The translations under genes were made by a program, and so were the position numbers. Under the pieces are notes generated by a model. It was given only the letters and a program-made list of their open reading frames with translations. It searched no databases and was not told the origin of the DNA. Source: Bacteroidales bacterium (GTDB lineage Bacteria > Bacteroidota > Bacteroidia > Bacteroidales > Muribaculaceae). From it: a stretch of 48,458 nucleotides of DNA. Shown piece by piece: positions 8,301 to 17,076 of the stretch. The stretch is taken from NCBI GenBank assembly GCA_015061085.1, contig SUXG01000017.1:1-48458 (forward strand), in the 5' to 3' direction. The first letter of the stretch is position 1, and each line of letters starts with the position of its first letter.

Positions 8301-8565
8301 CTGAACCGTTGTTTGCTGCAGTAGAAACCATATAGTCCATATTTTCAGCACCATTGATTTGTTCTTCAAGTGGAGCAATGACAGAATTCAATACACTTTG
8401 TGCATTTGCACCGGTATATGTCGTTGATACACGAATTGTCGGTGGTGCAATGTCTGGATACTGTTCGATAGGCAATGTACTTAAACTGATTATACCGAAT
8501 AATACAATGAAAATCGATATAACAGTCGATAGTACAGGACGATTTATAAATCTTGATAAATTCAT
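5365..8565 (-). CDS. RND efflux pump inner-membrane subunit (HAE1 family, AcrB/MexB-like)
   Basis: This proton-driven inner-membrane exporter has 1066 residues, the normal length. The N-terminal FINRPVLSTVISIFIVLFGIIS is the first membrane helix. The first porter domain includes LPIEQYPDIAPP. The proton-relay aspartates lie in LAIAIVVDDAIVVVE (about residue 405), matching AcrB D407/D408, and the partner lysine is in GLLAKNAILIVEF, matching K940. The sequence is that of a hydrophobe/amphiphile exporter and not of a heavy-metal one. It sits between the adaptor (34 bases upstream) and the outer-membrane channel (8 bases downstream). No TetR or two-component regulator is adjacent. Confidence 0.96.
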   Translation of the reverse strand: MNLSRFINRPVLSTVISIFIVLFGIISLSTLPIEQYPDIAPPTIRVSTTYTGANAQSVLNSVIAPLEEQINGAENMDYMVSTAANNGSAEIQVYFKQGTDPDMAAVDVQNRVAKAAGFLPSEVNQVGVITQKRQSSTLMVITVNSDNNKYSTDFIENYMSLNIVPQIKRVSGVGDAMMFGADYSMRIWLKPDVMAQYGLMPSDISAALAEQNIEAAPGQFGERGDQSFQYVMRYKGRLVEETEFENIIIRANKEGDMLRLSDVADIELGRLTYGFSNKIDGMNGCSAMVYQAAGSNATQVISDIEEKLVEFQKEAPEGLNIGVSMNVNDFLFASIHEVVKTLIEAFLLVFVVVFIFLQDFRSTIIPIIAIPVALIGTFFLMKMFGFSLNLLTLAALVLAIAIVVDDAIVVVEAVHAKLDQGYKSARQASIDAMGEIAGALISITLVMMLVFIPVSFMGGTSGIFYRQFGLTMAMAIGLSAVNALTLTPALCAMFLKTHDQHPEGTEGQPAKKMSFMKRFFYWFNVMFDALLAKYKKATEFFIKRKWLSLATVAGSIALLVWLMSVTPSALVPDEDTGTIMGVVDMPPATSQERTQAVIDAVDSIASEIPAIKNRTAITGFSFIAGQGSSYGSMIIKLNHWDDRDLKTESADAIIGQLSQKVNSTIKDGRIMFFKPPMISGYSATNGLDIKLQDKTGGDLNNFFQVAQGFLAELNKRPEIQMAYTAFNPSFPQYMVEIDVAKVKQAGLTQNAILQALQGYYGGMYISNFNRFGKLYRVMMQANPEARVSPETLKQIKVRNGTEMAPIDNFVKLTRVYGPDIINRFNMYTAISVTGSAAPGVSTGQAIAAVNEVAEKTLPVGYGFEFGGLTREESKSSSNSSGLIYGLVLLFVYLLLSAQYESYILPLAVILSIPFGLMGSFIFAQMMGITNNVYLQIALIMLIGLLAKNAILIVEFALDRRKTGMSIVNAAIQGATARLRPILMTSLAMIIGLIPLMIASGAGANGYNALGTGSIGGMLIGMVLQVLIVPALFVIFQIIHEKISPYKWTDKDNSKISAEIEQYSIKD

Positions 8566-8599
8566 TTGCTCTTATTTTTTTGATGAGATATCAGATATG

Positions 8600-9742
8600 T
8601 TATTTTTCTTCTGATTGACTTTGTGTATTCTTTGGCTTAATCACCATCCCGTCTTTGACTGTGATGCCGACTCCTTCAATGACAACAATATCACCGTTTT
8701 TAAGACCTTTTTTGATAATAAAGTTTTTGCCGTCATGTTGCTCTGCAACTTCGATAGCTCTCGATTGGACTTTACATGAGTCGCCAACAACGTAACAGAA
8801 CTTGAGGTTTTGGATTTCGTATGTGGCTTTTTGTGGAATTTGAATAACACCTTCAGCCATGTTTGGCAATAAGATTTGTCCGGTGCTTCCACTACGAATC
8901 ATGCCGTTAGGATTAGCAAAAGCTGCTTTAACTGTGGCACTGCCTGTTGCTGCATCGATAACTCCTGAGATAGAGATAATCTTTCCCTTGTGGGCGTATT
9001 CTTCGCCGTTAGCAAGTTTTAATGTGACTTCCGGAAGAGAGTCTAATGCTTGTTGGAGAGTGCGTTTACCATTGTCAGTCAAATTAAGCACATCCTTTTC
9101 ATTCATTGAGAAATATGCTTCAATGTCGGAATTGTTTGACAAGATTGTAAGCAATGTAGATGGAGATACTAATGTGCCTTCTTTGAATGTAATCGAACCG
9201 ACCATGCCTGATGCCGGAGCTGACACCACAGAATACGAAAGATTTTTTTGTGCTGATGTCAATTGAGCCTTAGCTGCATTGAGTTGAGCCTTTGCTGAAT
9301 TAAGTGCATCCACTGATGTTTGATATGCTGATGCACTGATAATGTTTTTGTCGAATAATAATTTATTGTTCTGTGCATTTGTTTGTGCAGTGTTTACATT
9401 GGCTTCAGCAACAGCAATTTGTGCTTTGGCGGCATCTACAGCTGCTTGTAGCTGTACTTGATCAATAGTGAAAAGTGTTTGTCCTTTGCTGACTTTTTGT
9501 CCCTCATGAACGTGTACCTTTGTTAAAAATCCAGATATTTGAGGGCGAATTTCAACGTCGTTTTTACCATGCAGTGTTGCAGGATAGATGTGATGAAGAG
9601 TAGCATCTTCTTCACCAACGGTGATTACGGCTAATTCCGGAACAGGAGCGACTGCTTGCTGTTTGTCTCCAGAGCATGATACAAGTAGAAATGAACCTGT
9701 TATCAAACTGATGGATAGATTTAAAAACTTGTTTAATTTCAT
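8600..9742 (-). CDS. RND efflux periplasmic adaptor lipoprotein (AcrA/MexA-like)
   Basis: The 380-residue membrane-fusion protein starts with a lipoprotein signal (SFLLVSC, lipidated Cys about residue 23). It then has a lipoyl half-motif (EIRPQISGFLTKVHVHEGQKVSKGQTLFTI), a long Ala/Gln-rich alpha hairpin (about 105-170), the second lipoyl half (VVSAPASGMVGSITFKEGTLV) and the beta-barrel region (VTLKLANGEEYAHKGKI). It links the RND pump to the outer-membrane channel. First gene of the operon. Upstream on the - strand, TAATTTTG at 9840-9833 could be a promoter -7 element, but I see no good -33 partner, so the promoter is uncertain. Confidence 0.94.
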   Translation of the reverse strand: MKLNKFLNLSISLITGSFLLVSCSGDKQQAVAPVPELAVITVGEEDATLHHIYPATLHGKNDVEIRPQISGFLTKVHVHEGQKVSKGQTLFTIDQVQLQAAVDAAKAQIAVAEANVNTAQTNAQNNKLLFDKNIISASAYQTSVDALNSAKAQLNAAKAQLTSAQKNLSYSVVSAPASGMVGSITFKEGTLVSPSTLLTILSNNSDIEAYFSMNEKDVLNLTDNGKRTLQQALDSLPEVTLKLANGEEYAHKGKIISISGVIDAATGSATVKAAFANPNGMIRSGSTGQILLPNMAEGVIQIPQKATYEIQNLKFCYVVGDSCKVQSRAIEVAEQHDGKNFIIKKGLKNGDIVVIEGVGITVKDGMVIKPKNTQSQSEEK

Positions 9743-9942
9743 AAATTTATGTATTTTATTGATTATTATTAAATGTTGATAAAATATATTGTGTAATTTA
9801 TGCTATTTTCTCTAATATAGTCTAAATTCATCCAAAATTATAAAAAAAAATGATTGGAAAATAGGTTTTGGTGATTAAAAAAACTTAAAGACTTAAATTC
9901 AAGAAAAATAGAACATAAAAGTTGTAGCAATTAACGATATGA

Positions 9943-9974
9943 ATTGTAGATGTCAACTAAAATTTTTAACTTTG
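9943..9974 (+). promoter_or_regulatory. Promoter for the DUF4293 gene
   Basis: ATTG at 9943-9946 (one mismatch to TTTG) and TAACTTTG at 9967-9974 are 20 bp apart. Transcription would begin near 9981, about 27 bases before the ATG. The leader is A-rich, as expected where translation does not use a Shine-Dalgarno. Confidence 0.6.
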
Positions 9975-10007
9975 CAATATAAATTGATAAATTAAAAAAA
10001 AATATAT

Positions 10008-10418
10008 ATGGTAATTCAACGTTGGCAATCGGCAATGCTATTACTTGCCGGAATTTTATTGGGAGTCTCAATGTTTACTCCTGTGGCTGTTGTGAATGGT
10101 GATCATTCACAGATTATTACTCCATTAGACTCAGTGGTTACTATCGTTATGGGTGCACTTGCAACAATTTTGTCGTTCATCATCATCTTTCTTTACAAGA
10201 ATCTCCGTCAGCAGATCAAGACTACATTTCTTTGCGCAATCCTAACATTGGCTTATGCGGCGACTTGCTACATTATGCCATGCTCAATGGCTGAAGCCGT
10301 GGAGTGCAAAGTTACAGGTGGTCTATGCATAGTAGTGGCTGCTTTGTGGCAGGTGTTGGCAGCAGGGAGAATGCGTGCAGATGAAAATAAACTTAAAAGT
10401 TACGATCGAATCAGATAA
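10008..10418 (+). CDS. DUF4293-family membrane protein
   Basis: The 136 residues match the DUF4293 pattern found almost only in Bacteroidetes: an opening IQRWQSAMLLLAGILLG, four hydrophobic segments (about 7-25, 43-62, 72-92, 104-121), and a cytoplasmic tail containing RMRADENKLKSYDRIR, close to the family's RADE.LV+S.DRLR signature. Its role is unknown. It is a single-gene unit with its own promoter and a strong terminator shared with the convergent sigma-factor gene. Confidence 0.85.
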   Translation: MVIQRWQSAMLLLAGILLGVSMFTPVAVVNGDHSQIITPLDSVVTIVMGALATILSFIIIFLYKNLRQQIKTTFLCAILTLAYAATCYIMPCSMAEAVECKVTGGLCIVVAALWQVLAAGRMRADENKLKSYDRIR

Positions 10419-10457
10419 TAAACGCACACTCAATAAGTTAAGAATAAATTAAATTAA

Positions 10458-10493
10458 AAAAGGACTCTAATCCGGTTAGATTAGAGTCCTTTT
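10458..10493. terminator. Strong bidirectional terminator
   Basis: A perfect 15-bp stem (10458-10472 with 10479-10493) closes a 6-nt loop (CGGTTA). The stem begins with AAAA and ends with TTTT, so both strands present a U run. It separates the DUF4293 gene from the convergent sigma-factor gene. Confidence 0.9.
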
Positions 10494-10517
10494 ACTATTT
10501 AAAAATAGCTGATGTTC

Positions 10518-11024
10518 TTAACGATAATCCTTTAAAATATTTTGTAAGCGTTGTCTGGCAAAGAAAATACGACTTTTAACAGTTCCTAACGGCAAACCTA
10601 ATTTTTCTGCAATTTCGTGGTATTTGTATCCTGCAATGTGCATTGCAAAAGGGATACGATAGTCATCTGAAAACGAATTAATTGTTTTAGTGATTTCTTT
10701 GACAGAATAGGCTCCGTCGGGAGTGCTTAAACCGGATTCTTGTGAAATGTTCAAATGAAACAAATCTTCGGTTTGGTCAACGATTGTGGCTTGTCTTACA
10801 GACTGTCTGTAATTATTTATGAAGATATTTCGCATGATTGTGAAAATCCAACCTTTGAGATTAGTGTCTTCTGCAAACTTTTCTTCATTTGTCAAAGCCT
10901 TGAGTGTCGTGTCTTGCAAAAGGTCTTCAGCTTCTTCTTTGTTTGATGTGAGTTGGAAAGCGAAACTGAAAAGATTGCTTTGCAATCCTAACAATCTTTG
11001 TTTAAAATTTTCTTTAGCTTCCAT
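10518..11024 (-). CDS. ECF-type RNA polymerase sigma factor
   Basis: The 168 residues contain sigma region 2 (AFQLTSNKEEAEDLLQDTTLKAL, then LKGWIFTIMRNIFINNYRQ, about residues 20-80) and region 4 with its helix-turn-helix (YHEIAEKLGLPLGTVKSRIFFARQRL, about 135-160). These are the two domains of extracytoplasmic-function sigma factors. No anti-sigma gene (FecR or zinc type) is adjacent: the upstream gap is 273 bases and the downstream gene is convergent. It may therefore be controlled by its level or by a distant partner. No clear promoter of the housekeeping type is visible before it. Confidence 0.93.
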   Translation of the reverse strand: MEAKENFKQRLLGLQSNLFSFAFQLTSNKEEAEDLLQDTTLKALTNEEKFAEDTNLKGWIFTIMRNIFINNYRQSVRQATIVDQTEDLFHLNISQESGLSTPDGAYSVKEITKTINSFSDDYRIPFAMHIAGYKYHEIAEKLGLPLGTVKSRIFFARQRLQNILKDYR

Positions 11025-11227
11025 ATTGAAAAGGATTATTAAAAAAGGACTATTATCTTTTATACAATTACAACATAATTAAGTTTGAAAAGTTTTTTTG
11101 ATACCAATAAATTTTTTCAAAAAAATAAAACATTTTTAAAATTGAGGTTTCCGTCATGCTGTGAAAAGTATAAATAATTAGAATATGAATAAGTCGTTAA
11201 TAAGGAGTGTTGCGGTATTAATATAAA

Positions 11228-11260
11228 CACTGCCACCCACTAAATTATTGGGTAGCAGTG
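11228..11260 (-). terminator. Probable terminator of lon
   Basis: CACTGC/ACCCA at 11228-11239 pairs with 11249-11260 around one C-A mismatch, and a short T-rich stretch follows on the - strand. It lies 38 bases after the lon stop. The U run is weak. Confidence 0.6.
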
Positions 11261-11297
11261 AAATAAGTTGATTTAATCTATCCGTATTATACTACGC

Positions 11298-13751
11298 TTA
11301 AGCGAGCGTTAAGGCATTCGGAACTTTTTCGTCAAGTAGTGCAAAATCCAATACTTCTTGGATTGTGTTGACGTAGTGGAATTGCAATCCTTTCAGATAT
11401 TTTTCGTCAATTTCCTCAATGTCTTTTTTATTCAGAGTGCAAAGGATTATGTCGGTAATTCCTGCGCGTTTTGCGGCGAGTATTTTTTCTTTTATACCAC
11501 CGACAGGGAGCACTTTGCCGCGCAATGTGATTTCTCCGGTCATTGCGAGTTTTTCTCTGACTTTGCGTTGTGTCAAAAGTGAGGCAAGAGATGTTGTCAT
11601 TGTTATGCCGGCAGAAGGTCCGTCTTTAGGTATTGCGCCTTCCGGGACGTGGATGTGAACATCGTATTTTTCAAATACAGAATATTCTATGCCAAGTTCT
11701 TGATGGTGAGCCTTAAGATATTGCATTGCAATAATTGCCGATTCTTTCATTACATCGCCAAGATTGCCGGTCAATGTTAGTTTTTCTCCTTTGCCTTTTG
11801 ATAGCGAAGACTCAATGAATAATACGTCGCCTCCGACTTGAGTCCAAGCCAAACCAGTGACTACACCTGCAAAATCGTTGTTTTCATACATGTCAGGATT
11901 TACTTCAATCGGACCGAGAAGTTCTTTAAGCATATCCGGTTTGATTGAAGTCGGATATTCCTTGCCGACAGCTTTAAGTCGAGCGAGTCTGCGAAGCACT
12001 TTAGCGATTTTTTTCTCTAACAATCTGACGCCTGATTCACGTGTGTAGTAGTCGACGATCTTTGTAAGAGTGGCCTTGCTAAAGTCTATTTCTTTCGGTT
12101 CAAATCCATGCTCTTCAAGCAATTTAGGGACTAAGTGACGGCGAGCAATTTCGACTTTCTCTTCTGTTATATAGCTGCTTATTTCGATGATTTCCATTCT
12201 GTCGCGCAAAGGGCGAGAGATAGTGCTGATGTCGTTGGCAGTAGCGATAAACATGACTTTCGATAAATCGTAATCGATGTCAATGTAATTGTCGTGGAAT
12301 TTGCAGTTTTGTTCCGGGTCAAGCACTTCAAGAAGGGCAGTTGAAGGATCGCCTTTGAAGTCTTTACCGATTTTATCAATTTCATCCAATACAATTACAG
12401 GGTTTGAAGTCTTTACTTTTGACATTGCAGAAATGATTCGTCCCGGCATAGCTCCTATGTAGGTTTTGCGATGACCTCTGATTTCAGCTTCGTCATGTAG
12501 ACCTCCCAATGAAATGCGTGAATATTCTCTTCCTATGGCGTCAGCAATTGAACGACCTAAGGAAGTCTTACCAACCCCCGGAGGTCCGTATAGACAGATA
12601 ATAGGAGCTTTCATGTCGTCACGAAGTTGGAGTACAGCCATATGTTCAATGATTCGTTCCTTTACGTTTTCAAGTCCGTAATGGTCGCGATTGAGAGTGC
12701 GTTCTACTTTATTAAGAGATATTTTGCCTTTTGTCATATTGTCCCAAGGCAAGTTTAATAAAGTTTCGAGATATGTGTATTGAATAGAATATTCCGGACT
12801 TTGAGTATTGAAGCGTTCAAGTTTTCTCAGCTCTTTCTCGAAATGCTCTTGTGCATATTTAGGCCATGCTTTAAGTTCAGCCTTATTGCGCAATTCATCG
12901 ACGTCTTGCTCTTCTACGGAGCCCCCAAGTTCGTCTTGAATTGCTCGCATTTGTTGATGAAGGAAATGCTCACGTTGTTGCTGAGTTATATCTTCTCGGG
13001 TACGCGATTGGATATTGGCTTTGATTTCCATCAATTGACAAGCTGTGTCAAGGTGATGGGTCAATTTAAGCGCACGTTCTTTGAGATTGGTCTCTTCAAG
13101 CATTGATTGCTTGATATTAGTATCGAGAGGAGAATTTACACAAATGAAGTTGATTAAGAATAATGGGTTGTCGATATTCTTAATGGCAAACTTTATTTCT
13201 TGTGTTTCTTGCTCTCCAAATGATGCTAACATGCGAGCAAATACTTCTCTCATGGTAATGATTACAGCAGCCATTTCTTTGTCGCTATCGACAGGAACAA
13301 CTTCATTAATCTTGCTTACTTTTGCTCTGAGGAAAGGCTCTGTGGCAACGATGTCGTCAAGGTGTACTAATTCCTTAACTTGCAATATGGCGCTTGTTGT
13401 GCCGTCAGGGAGTTCAAGTATTTTTATGATGTTTGCAGTCACTCCGACTGAGAACATGTCAGAGAGATATGGCTTTTCTATATCAGCCACTCGTTGGGTG
13501 ACTGTGCATATTGTCTGTTTGTTTCGGTATGCTTGGTTAATAAGTGCTAAAGAAGCCTCTCTGCCTATTGAAATTGGAGATGTCACACCCGGAAATAGCA
13601 CCATATCGCGTAGTGGCAACAAGGGAATGTTGTCAAAATCCGTATGTTCCATTTCTGTATCGCTGACGTCTCTAATCTCAGTAATGATTGGCCCTATGGT
13701 TACTTTACATTCGTTGGAATCTAAAAAATTATCGTTAAATATGTTGCTCAT
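11298..13751 (-). CDS. lon: ATP-dependent Lon protease
   Basis: Lon degrades misfolded and regulatory proteins in the cytoplasm as a hexamer. The 817 residues show the N-terminal substrate domain (LPLRDMVLFPGV, about 45-250), the AAA+ module with Walker A GPPGVGKTS at 389-397, and the C-terminal serine protease domain. The catalytic Ser is in KDGPSAG (S713) and the catalytic Lys in GGIKEKI (K756); the 43-residue spacing equals that of the E. coli pair. Length is normal for a bacterial LonA, with a short extra N-terminus of about 40 residues. It has its own promoter (13786-13816) and is flanked by hairpins. No heat-shock operator was recognised. Confidence 0.98.
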   Translation of the reverse strand: MSNIFNDNFLDSNECKVTIGPIITEIRDVSDTEMEHTDFDNIPLLPLRDMVLFPGVTSPISIGREASLALINQAYRNKQTICTVTQRVADIEKPYLSDMFSVGVTANIIKILELPDGTTSAILQVKELVHLDDIVATEPFLRAKVSKINEVVPVDSDKEMAAVIITMREVFARMLASFGEQETQEIKFAIKNIDNPLFLINFICVNSPLDTNIKQSMLEETNLKERALKLTHHLDTACQLMEIKANIQSRTREDITQQQREHFLHQQMRAIQDELGGSVEEQDVDELRNKAELKAWPKYAQEHFEKELRKLERFNTQSPEYSIQYTYLETLLNLPWDNMTKGKISLNKVERTLNRDHYGLENVKERIIEHMAVLQLRDDMKAPIICLYGPPGVGKTSLGRSIADAIGREYSRISLGGLHDEAEIRGHRKTYIGAMPGRIISAMSKVKTSNPVIVLDEIDKIGKDFKGDPSTALLEVLDPEQNCKFHDNYIDIDYDLSKVMFIATANDISTISRPLRDRMEIIEISSYITEEKVEIARRHLVPKLLEEHGFEPKEIDFSKATLTKIVDYYTRESGVRLLEKKIAKVLRRLARLKAVGKEYPTSIKPDMLKELLGPIEVNPDMYENNDFAGVVTGLAWTQVGGDVLFIESSLSKGKGEKLTLTGNLGDVMKESAIIAMQYLKAHHQELGIEYSVFEKYDVHIHVPEGAIPKDGPSAGITMTTSLASLLTQRKVREKLAMTGEITLRGKVLPVGGIKEKILAAKRAGITDIILCTLNKKDIEEIDEKYLKGLQFHYVNTIQEVLDFALLDEKVPNALTLA

Positions 13752-13785
13752 ACAATGTTATAAATACAATTACCAAAATAGTATG

Positions 13786-13816
13786 CAAAGTTACAGAAAA
13801 AATCATAATCTGCAAA
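13786..13816 (-). promoter_or_regulatory. Promoter for lon
   Basis: On the - strand TTTG (13816-13813) and TAACTTTG (13793-13786) are 19 bp apart. Both are exact matches to the Bacteroidetes consensus. The leader to the ATG at 13751 is roughly 30 bases. Confidence 0.7.
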
Positions 13817-13945
13817 GTCTTTTTCCGGTGATGAAGAAATTTTATCTACGATTATTTATTGGTGCAATTGTGTAGCCAGAATAGGGTATAGGTCAGAATA
13901 AATATTTTGCTATGTCGGCAGATTAGCGTTGCAATAATATCATAA

Positions 13946-13985
13946 AAAATCGCCTTGAAAGCATAAAAATTTTCAAGGCGATTTT
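13946..13985 (-). terminator. Terminator of the M13 peptidase gene
   Basis: A perfect 15-bp stem (13946-13960 with 13971-13985) has a loop of 10 nt and a U run on the - strand. It lies 37 bases after the peptidase stop codon. Confidence 0.88.
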
Positions 13986-14021
13986 CGTATTAACTCCTAA
14001 TTATTATGGTTGTGTGTTTGA

Positions 14022-16067
14022 TTACCAGATAATTACTTGTTCGCTTTGAGGGCGGAACATTTTGTCGCCTTCTTTGATGCCGAAAGCATCCATGAATGGC
14101 TGGATATTTTTGAGAGTTTCGTTAACGCGGTTAACGCCAAGTGAGTGAACGTCGCCTGCTGTTAATGAACGTATTTCTGCTTCACGAATATTTTGAGCCC
14201 AAAGGTTTGCATAGTTCATGTAGAACACTTGCATTGGAGTGTAGCCATTGATTTCAGCTTCTTCGCTATTGATGTCAACTCCTTTATTCTTTTGTGAGTC
14301 AAGGAATGCAGTACGAGATACGCGAAGACCACCTTGGTCAGCAATGTTTTCGCCTAATGTATATTCGCCGTTGGCAAAGAGACCGGGGAGAATTTCTACT
14401 TGGTTGAATTGGTCAACGAGAACTTGTGACAATTTTTTGAATGCTTCAGCATCTTCTGCAGTCCACCAGTTTTTCATGTTGCCTTCGGCATCGAAATTGC
14501 AGCCTTGGTCGTCAAAACCGTGAATCATTTCGTGTCCGATTACAACGCCGATACCACCATAGTTTTCTGCGTCGCTTGCTTCAGCATCGAAGAATGGTGC
14601 TTGAAGGATGCCTGCAGGGAATACGATTTCGTTAGCTAATGGGCTATAGTATGCGTTGACTGTTTGAGGAGTCATGCCCCATTCTGATTTATCAACAGGT
14701 TTACCCCATTTAGCCAATTCTTTCTTTTGGTGCCACATAGAAGCATTATGGCAGTTTTCGTAATATGATAGGTTAGGATCGATTTCCATTGTTGTGTAGT
14801 CTTCCCATTTGTCAGGATAACCGATTTTAACTGTGAATGCACTAAGCTTGTTGATTGCTTTAAGTTTTGTTTCGCTACTCATCCATGGAAGCTCGATGAT
14901 GTGCTTACCAAGAGCATTGCGAAGGTTTTCGACAAGCTCAAGCATGTATTGCTTAGATGATTCAGGGAAATATTTTTCTACATAAAGCTGACCGATAGCT
15001 TCACCCATAAGACCTTCAGTAGCGCTAAGAGCACGTTTCCAACGTGGTTGTTGTGCAGAGACACCACTCATTACTTTGTTGAATTCGAAAGAAGCATTTG
15101 TGAAGTCGTCGCTAAGTTTGCCTGCTGCTTGGCGAACGTATTGCCACAAATAGTAGTCTTTGATTTCACGATCTGTTAGAGTGCCGATAAGATTGTTAGC
15201 TTGAGCTACAGAGCTGAGTTCTGTCACGATAACAGTTTCAGGACTTTCGATACCCATAGTTTCGATGAAGAAACGATCCCATGGTATATTGTTATACATC
15301 TCTTTGAGTTGTGCGAATGTGCGAACATTGTACATTGCAGGAAGATTACGGCTTTGTTCACGAGTCCATGCAGAGTCAGCGAGAGCAGTTTCAATCTTCA
15401 TGACATTTTTCATGATTCGGTTAGCGCTATTTTTTGAGTAACCGGCAAGACGCATGTTGTCAACGATGAGTTTTTTGTATGCTTCGCGCACTTCTTTATT
15501 GCGTTTATCGTTAAGAAGATAGTAATCGCGATCTCCAAGTGTCATGCCACCGCTTGAAACGTACATAGCATAAACTTTGCTGTTGCCAAGGTCTTCCATC
15601 GGACCGGCACCAAAGAATGGGCTTGCATAGTTAGCATGAATCCACAAAAGAAGGTCAGTCATACCTTCGTGAGTTGTGTTCTCGATTTTTTCCAAATCTG
15701 CTTTAATTGGTTCTGCTCCTTCACGATTACGGCGAACGCTATCCATAGCTTGTTCGTAGATTGTCGCTACTTTGTAAGCAACCGAACCTTTTTCAGGATT
15801 GCTTGCAGCAAGATTAAGAACGATGTTCTTAATGCGATTGTTGCTTGAGTCTGTAAGGATGTTGAATTGACCATAACGAGAGTACTCCGGAGTCAATTGG
15901 TTTGCTTCCATCCATCCGTTATTTACAAATTTGTAGAAGTCTTCACCTGCTGACGTAGTCTTGTCAAAGAAGTCAGGGTTGAGACTCTTCATGTGCTCTG
16001 TAGCGTAGGCAGTAGAGCCTGCACAAAGTGCAGCGAGTGCCAAAAGAGCTGATTTGAATAGTTTCAT
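14022..16067 (-). CDS. pepO: M13-family zinc metallopeptidase (PepO/neprilysin-like)
   Basis: A signal peptide (LLALAALCAGSTAYA) shows export, so the enzyme probably acts on peptides in the periplasm or at the surface. Mature domains follow the M13 pattern: the N-terminal helical domain (FYKFVNNGWMEAN, SRYGQFNIL) and the C-terminal catalytic domain with NAYYSPLANEIVFPAGILQAPFF, zinc site HEMIHGFDDQG (HExxH) and ENIADQGG, which supplies the third ligand. The 681 residues are normal for the family. The protein ends VIIW, keeping the final Trp but not the Cys of the eukaryotic CxxW end. It starts 53 bases after the HTH gene, so it could be read through from it, but it may have its own promoter that I cannot identify. 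Confidence 0.96.
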   Translation of the reverse strand: MKLFKSALLALAALCAGSTAYATEHMKSLNPDFFDKTTSAGEDFYKFVNNGWMEANQLTPEYSRYGQFNILTDSSNNRIKNIVLNLAASNPEKGSVAYKVATIYEQAMDSVRRNREGAEPIKADLEKIENTTHEGMTDLLLWIHANYASPFFGAGPMEDLGNSKVYAMYVSSGGMTLGDRDYYLLNDKRNKEVREAYKKLIVDNMRLAGYSKNSANRIMKNVMKIETALADSAWTREQSRNLPAMYNVRTFAQLKEMYNNIPWDRFFIETMGIESPETVIVTELSSVAQANNLIGTLTDREIKDYYLWQYVRQAAGKLSDDFTNASFEFNKVMSGVSAQQPRWKRALSATEGLMGEAIGQLYVEKYFPESSKQYMLELVENLRNALGKHIIELPWMSSETKLKAINKLSAFTVKIGYPDKWEDYTTMEIDPNLSYYENCHNASMWHQKKELAKWGKPVDKSEWGMTPQTVNAYYSPLANEIVFPAGILQAPFFDAEASDAENYGGIGVVIGHEMIHGFDDQGCNFDAEGNMKNWWTAEDAEAFKKLSQVLVDQFNQVEILPGLFANGEYTLGENIADQGGLRVSRTAFLDSQKNKGVDINSEEAEINGYTPMQVFYMNYANLWAQNIREAEIRSLTAGDVHSLGVNRVNETLKNIQPFMDAFGIKEGDKMFRPQSEQVIIW

Positions 16068-16120
16068 TTTTTAAAAATAGTTTAAATTATTAATGTTTTG
16101 TATTGTTGTTGTCTTATTTG

Positions 16121-16357
16121 TTAGTCGGCGTCGTCTTCTTCTTCGCCCGGCATAGGAGGACGATATTCGAGGATGTCACCGGGTTGGCAATCAAGTTGCC
16201 GGCAGATTGCGTTTAGTGTTGAAAATCTGATGGCTTTTGCTTTGCCCGTCTTTAGAATTGAGAGGTTGGAAGGGGTGATTTGCATTCTTTCGGCAAGTTC
16301 TCCGAGGGAAATCTTGCGTTTAGCCATCATCACGTCTAAGTTAACTATAATTGGCAT
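16121..16357 (-). CDS. Small XRE-family HTH regulator (YozG-like)
   Basis: The 78 residues are one Cro/CI-type helix-turn-helix: RKISLGELAERMQITPSNLSILKTGKAKAIRFSTLNAICRQLDCQPGDILEY. This short YozG/YdaS-like form is almost always encoded next to a DUF2975 membrane protein, as here (12 bases between them). The tail is acidic (EEEDDAD). It probably represses its own operon. Confidence 0.9.
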   Translation of the reverse strand: MPIIVNLDVMMAKRKISLGELAERMQITPSNLSILKTGKAKAIRFSTLNAICRQLDCQPGDILEYRPPMPGEEEDDAD

Positions 16358-16369
16358 GATGTCAACGGT

Positions 16370-17041
16370 TTAGATTGTCAATTCTTGTTCTTCTCTCATT
16401 TGTATACCCTTGGCCCAGATTTGTGCCATGAGGAGCGAAACCAATCCGATGAGGATGTGTCCCCAAGGTAGTTGCCAATAGTAACTATAGGTGTAGCCTG
16501 ATAGTTCGTATGGAAGTCGGGCCACGATGATTTCTCCATAAATCCCTGATATGATGTTTACTAATGCGAGCGATAGCATTAGGATTCCGAGTTGGCGTAG
16601 TAGTTTGACGTTGCAACGTTCGAATACTTTGTTGCGATTGATGTTGTTGATTAGTCGGATAAATTTGATTATCATTATTACTACTATAGCCAATATTATC
16701 AGTCCACAGATGAAGTTGACGATGCTGTATGACTGTGGGACCATTTCGTTGGGCACGAAGATAGATCCTTTGTTGATAGTGAATTGGAGAACGTTGCCAT
16801 TTGTGGTGTCGAGAAGAGAGTCGGGAGCGTTGGTAATCTTTTCGATTGAAGGAGTGAACGCCAATGCCAAAGGTGTGTTTTCTTCAAGAGTTTTGCCCGA
16901 CAATGAGTCTCCTTCTACTGTCTGCAGACCTTGCTTGAGACCTGCGCCGAAGTAATAGCCGAACTGGTAGGTGGGCAAGATGATAGATGCTAAAATCACG
17001 CTGATAATGGCAATGCACAATATGTTGATTACTTTTTTCAT
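16370..17041 (-). CDS. DUF2975-family membrane protein
   Basis: From the ATG at 17041 the protein has 223 residues with four hydrophobic segments (about 5-27, 105-130, 150-170, 190-210) and the family's RLINNINRNKVFERCNVKLLRQLG stretch between the second and third helices. The frame is open further upstream to 17200. I reject that start because the extension overlaps the terminator at 17188-17219 and would place the promoter at 17077-17108 inside the gene. Paired with the downstream HTH gene; the function of such pairs is unknown. The large loop after helix 1 (about 30-100) faces outside if the N-terminus is inside. Confidence 0.88.
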   Translation of the reverse strand: MKKVINILCIAIISVILASIILPTYQFGYYFGAGLKQGLQTVEGDSLSGKTLEENTPLALAFTPSIEKITNAPDSLLDTTNGNVLQFTINKGSIFVPNEMVPQSYSIVNFICGLIILAIVVIMIIKFIRLINNINRNKVFERCNVKLLRQLGILMLSLALVNIISGIYGEIIVARLPYELSGYTYSYYWQLPWGHILIGLVSLLMAQIWAKGIQMREEQELTI

Positions 17042-17076
17042 CGGATTAAATATTAGAATTTGTGATTTATTTGTTG

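Noticed and set aside
13081..13875. Long + strand frame opposite lon (264 codons)
   Set aside because: It is the antisense of a well-supported lon and shows no family features.
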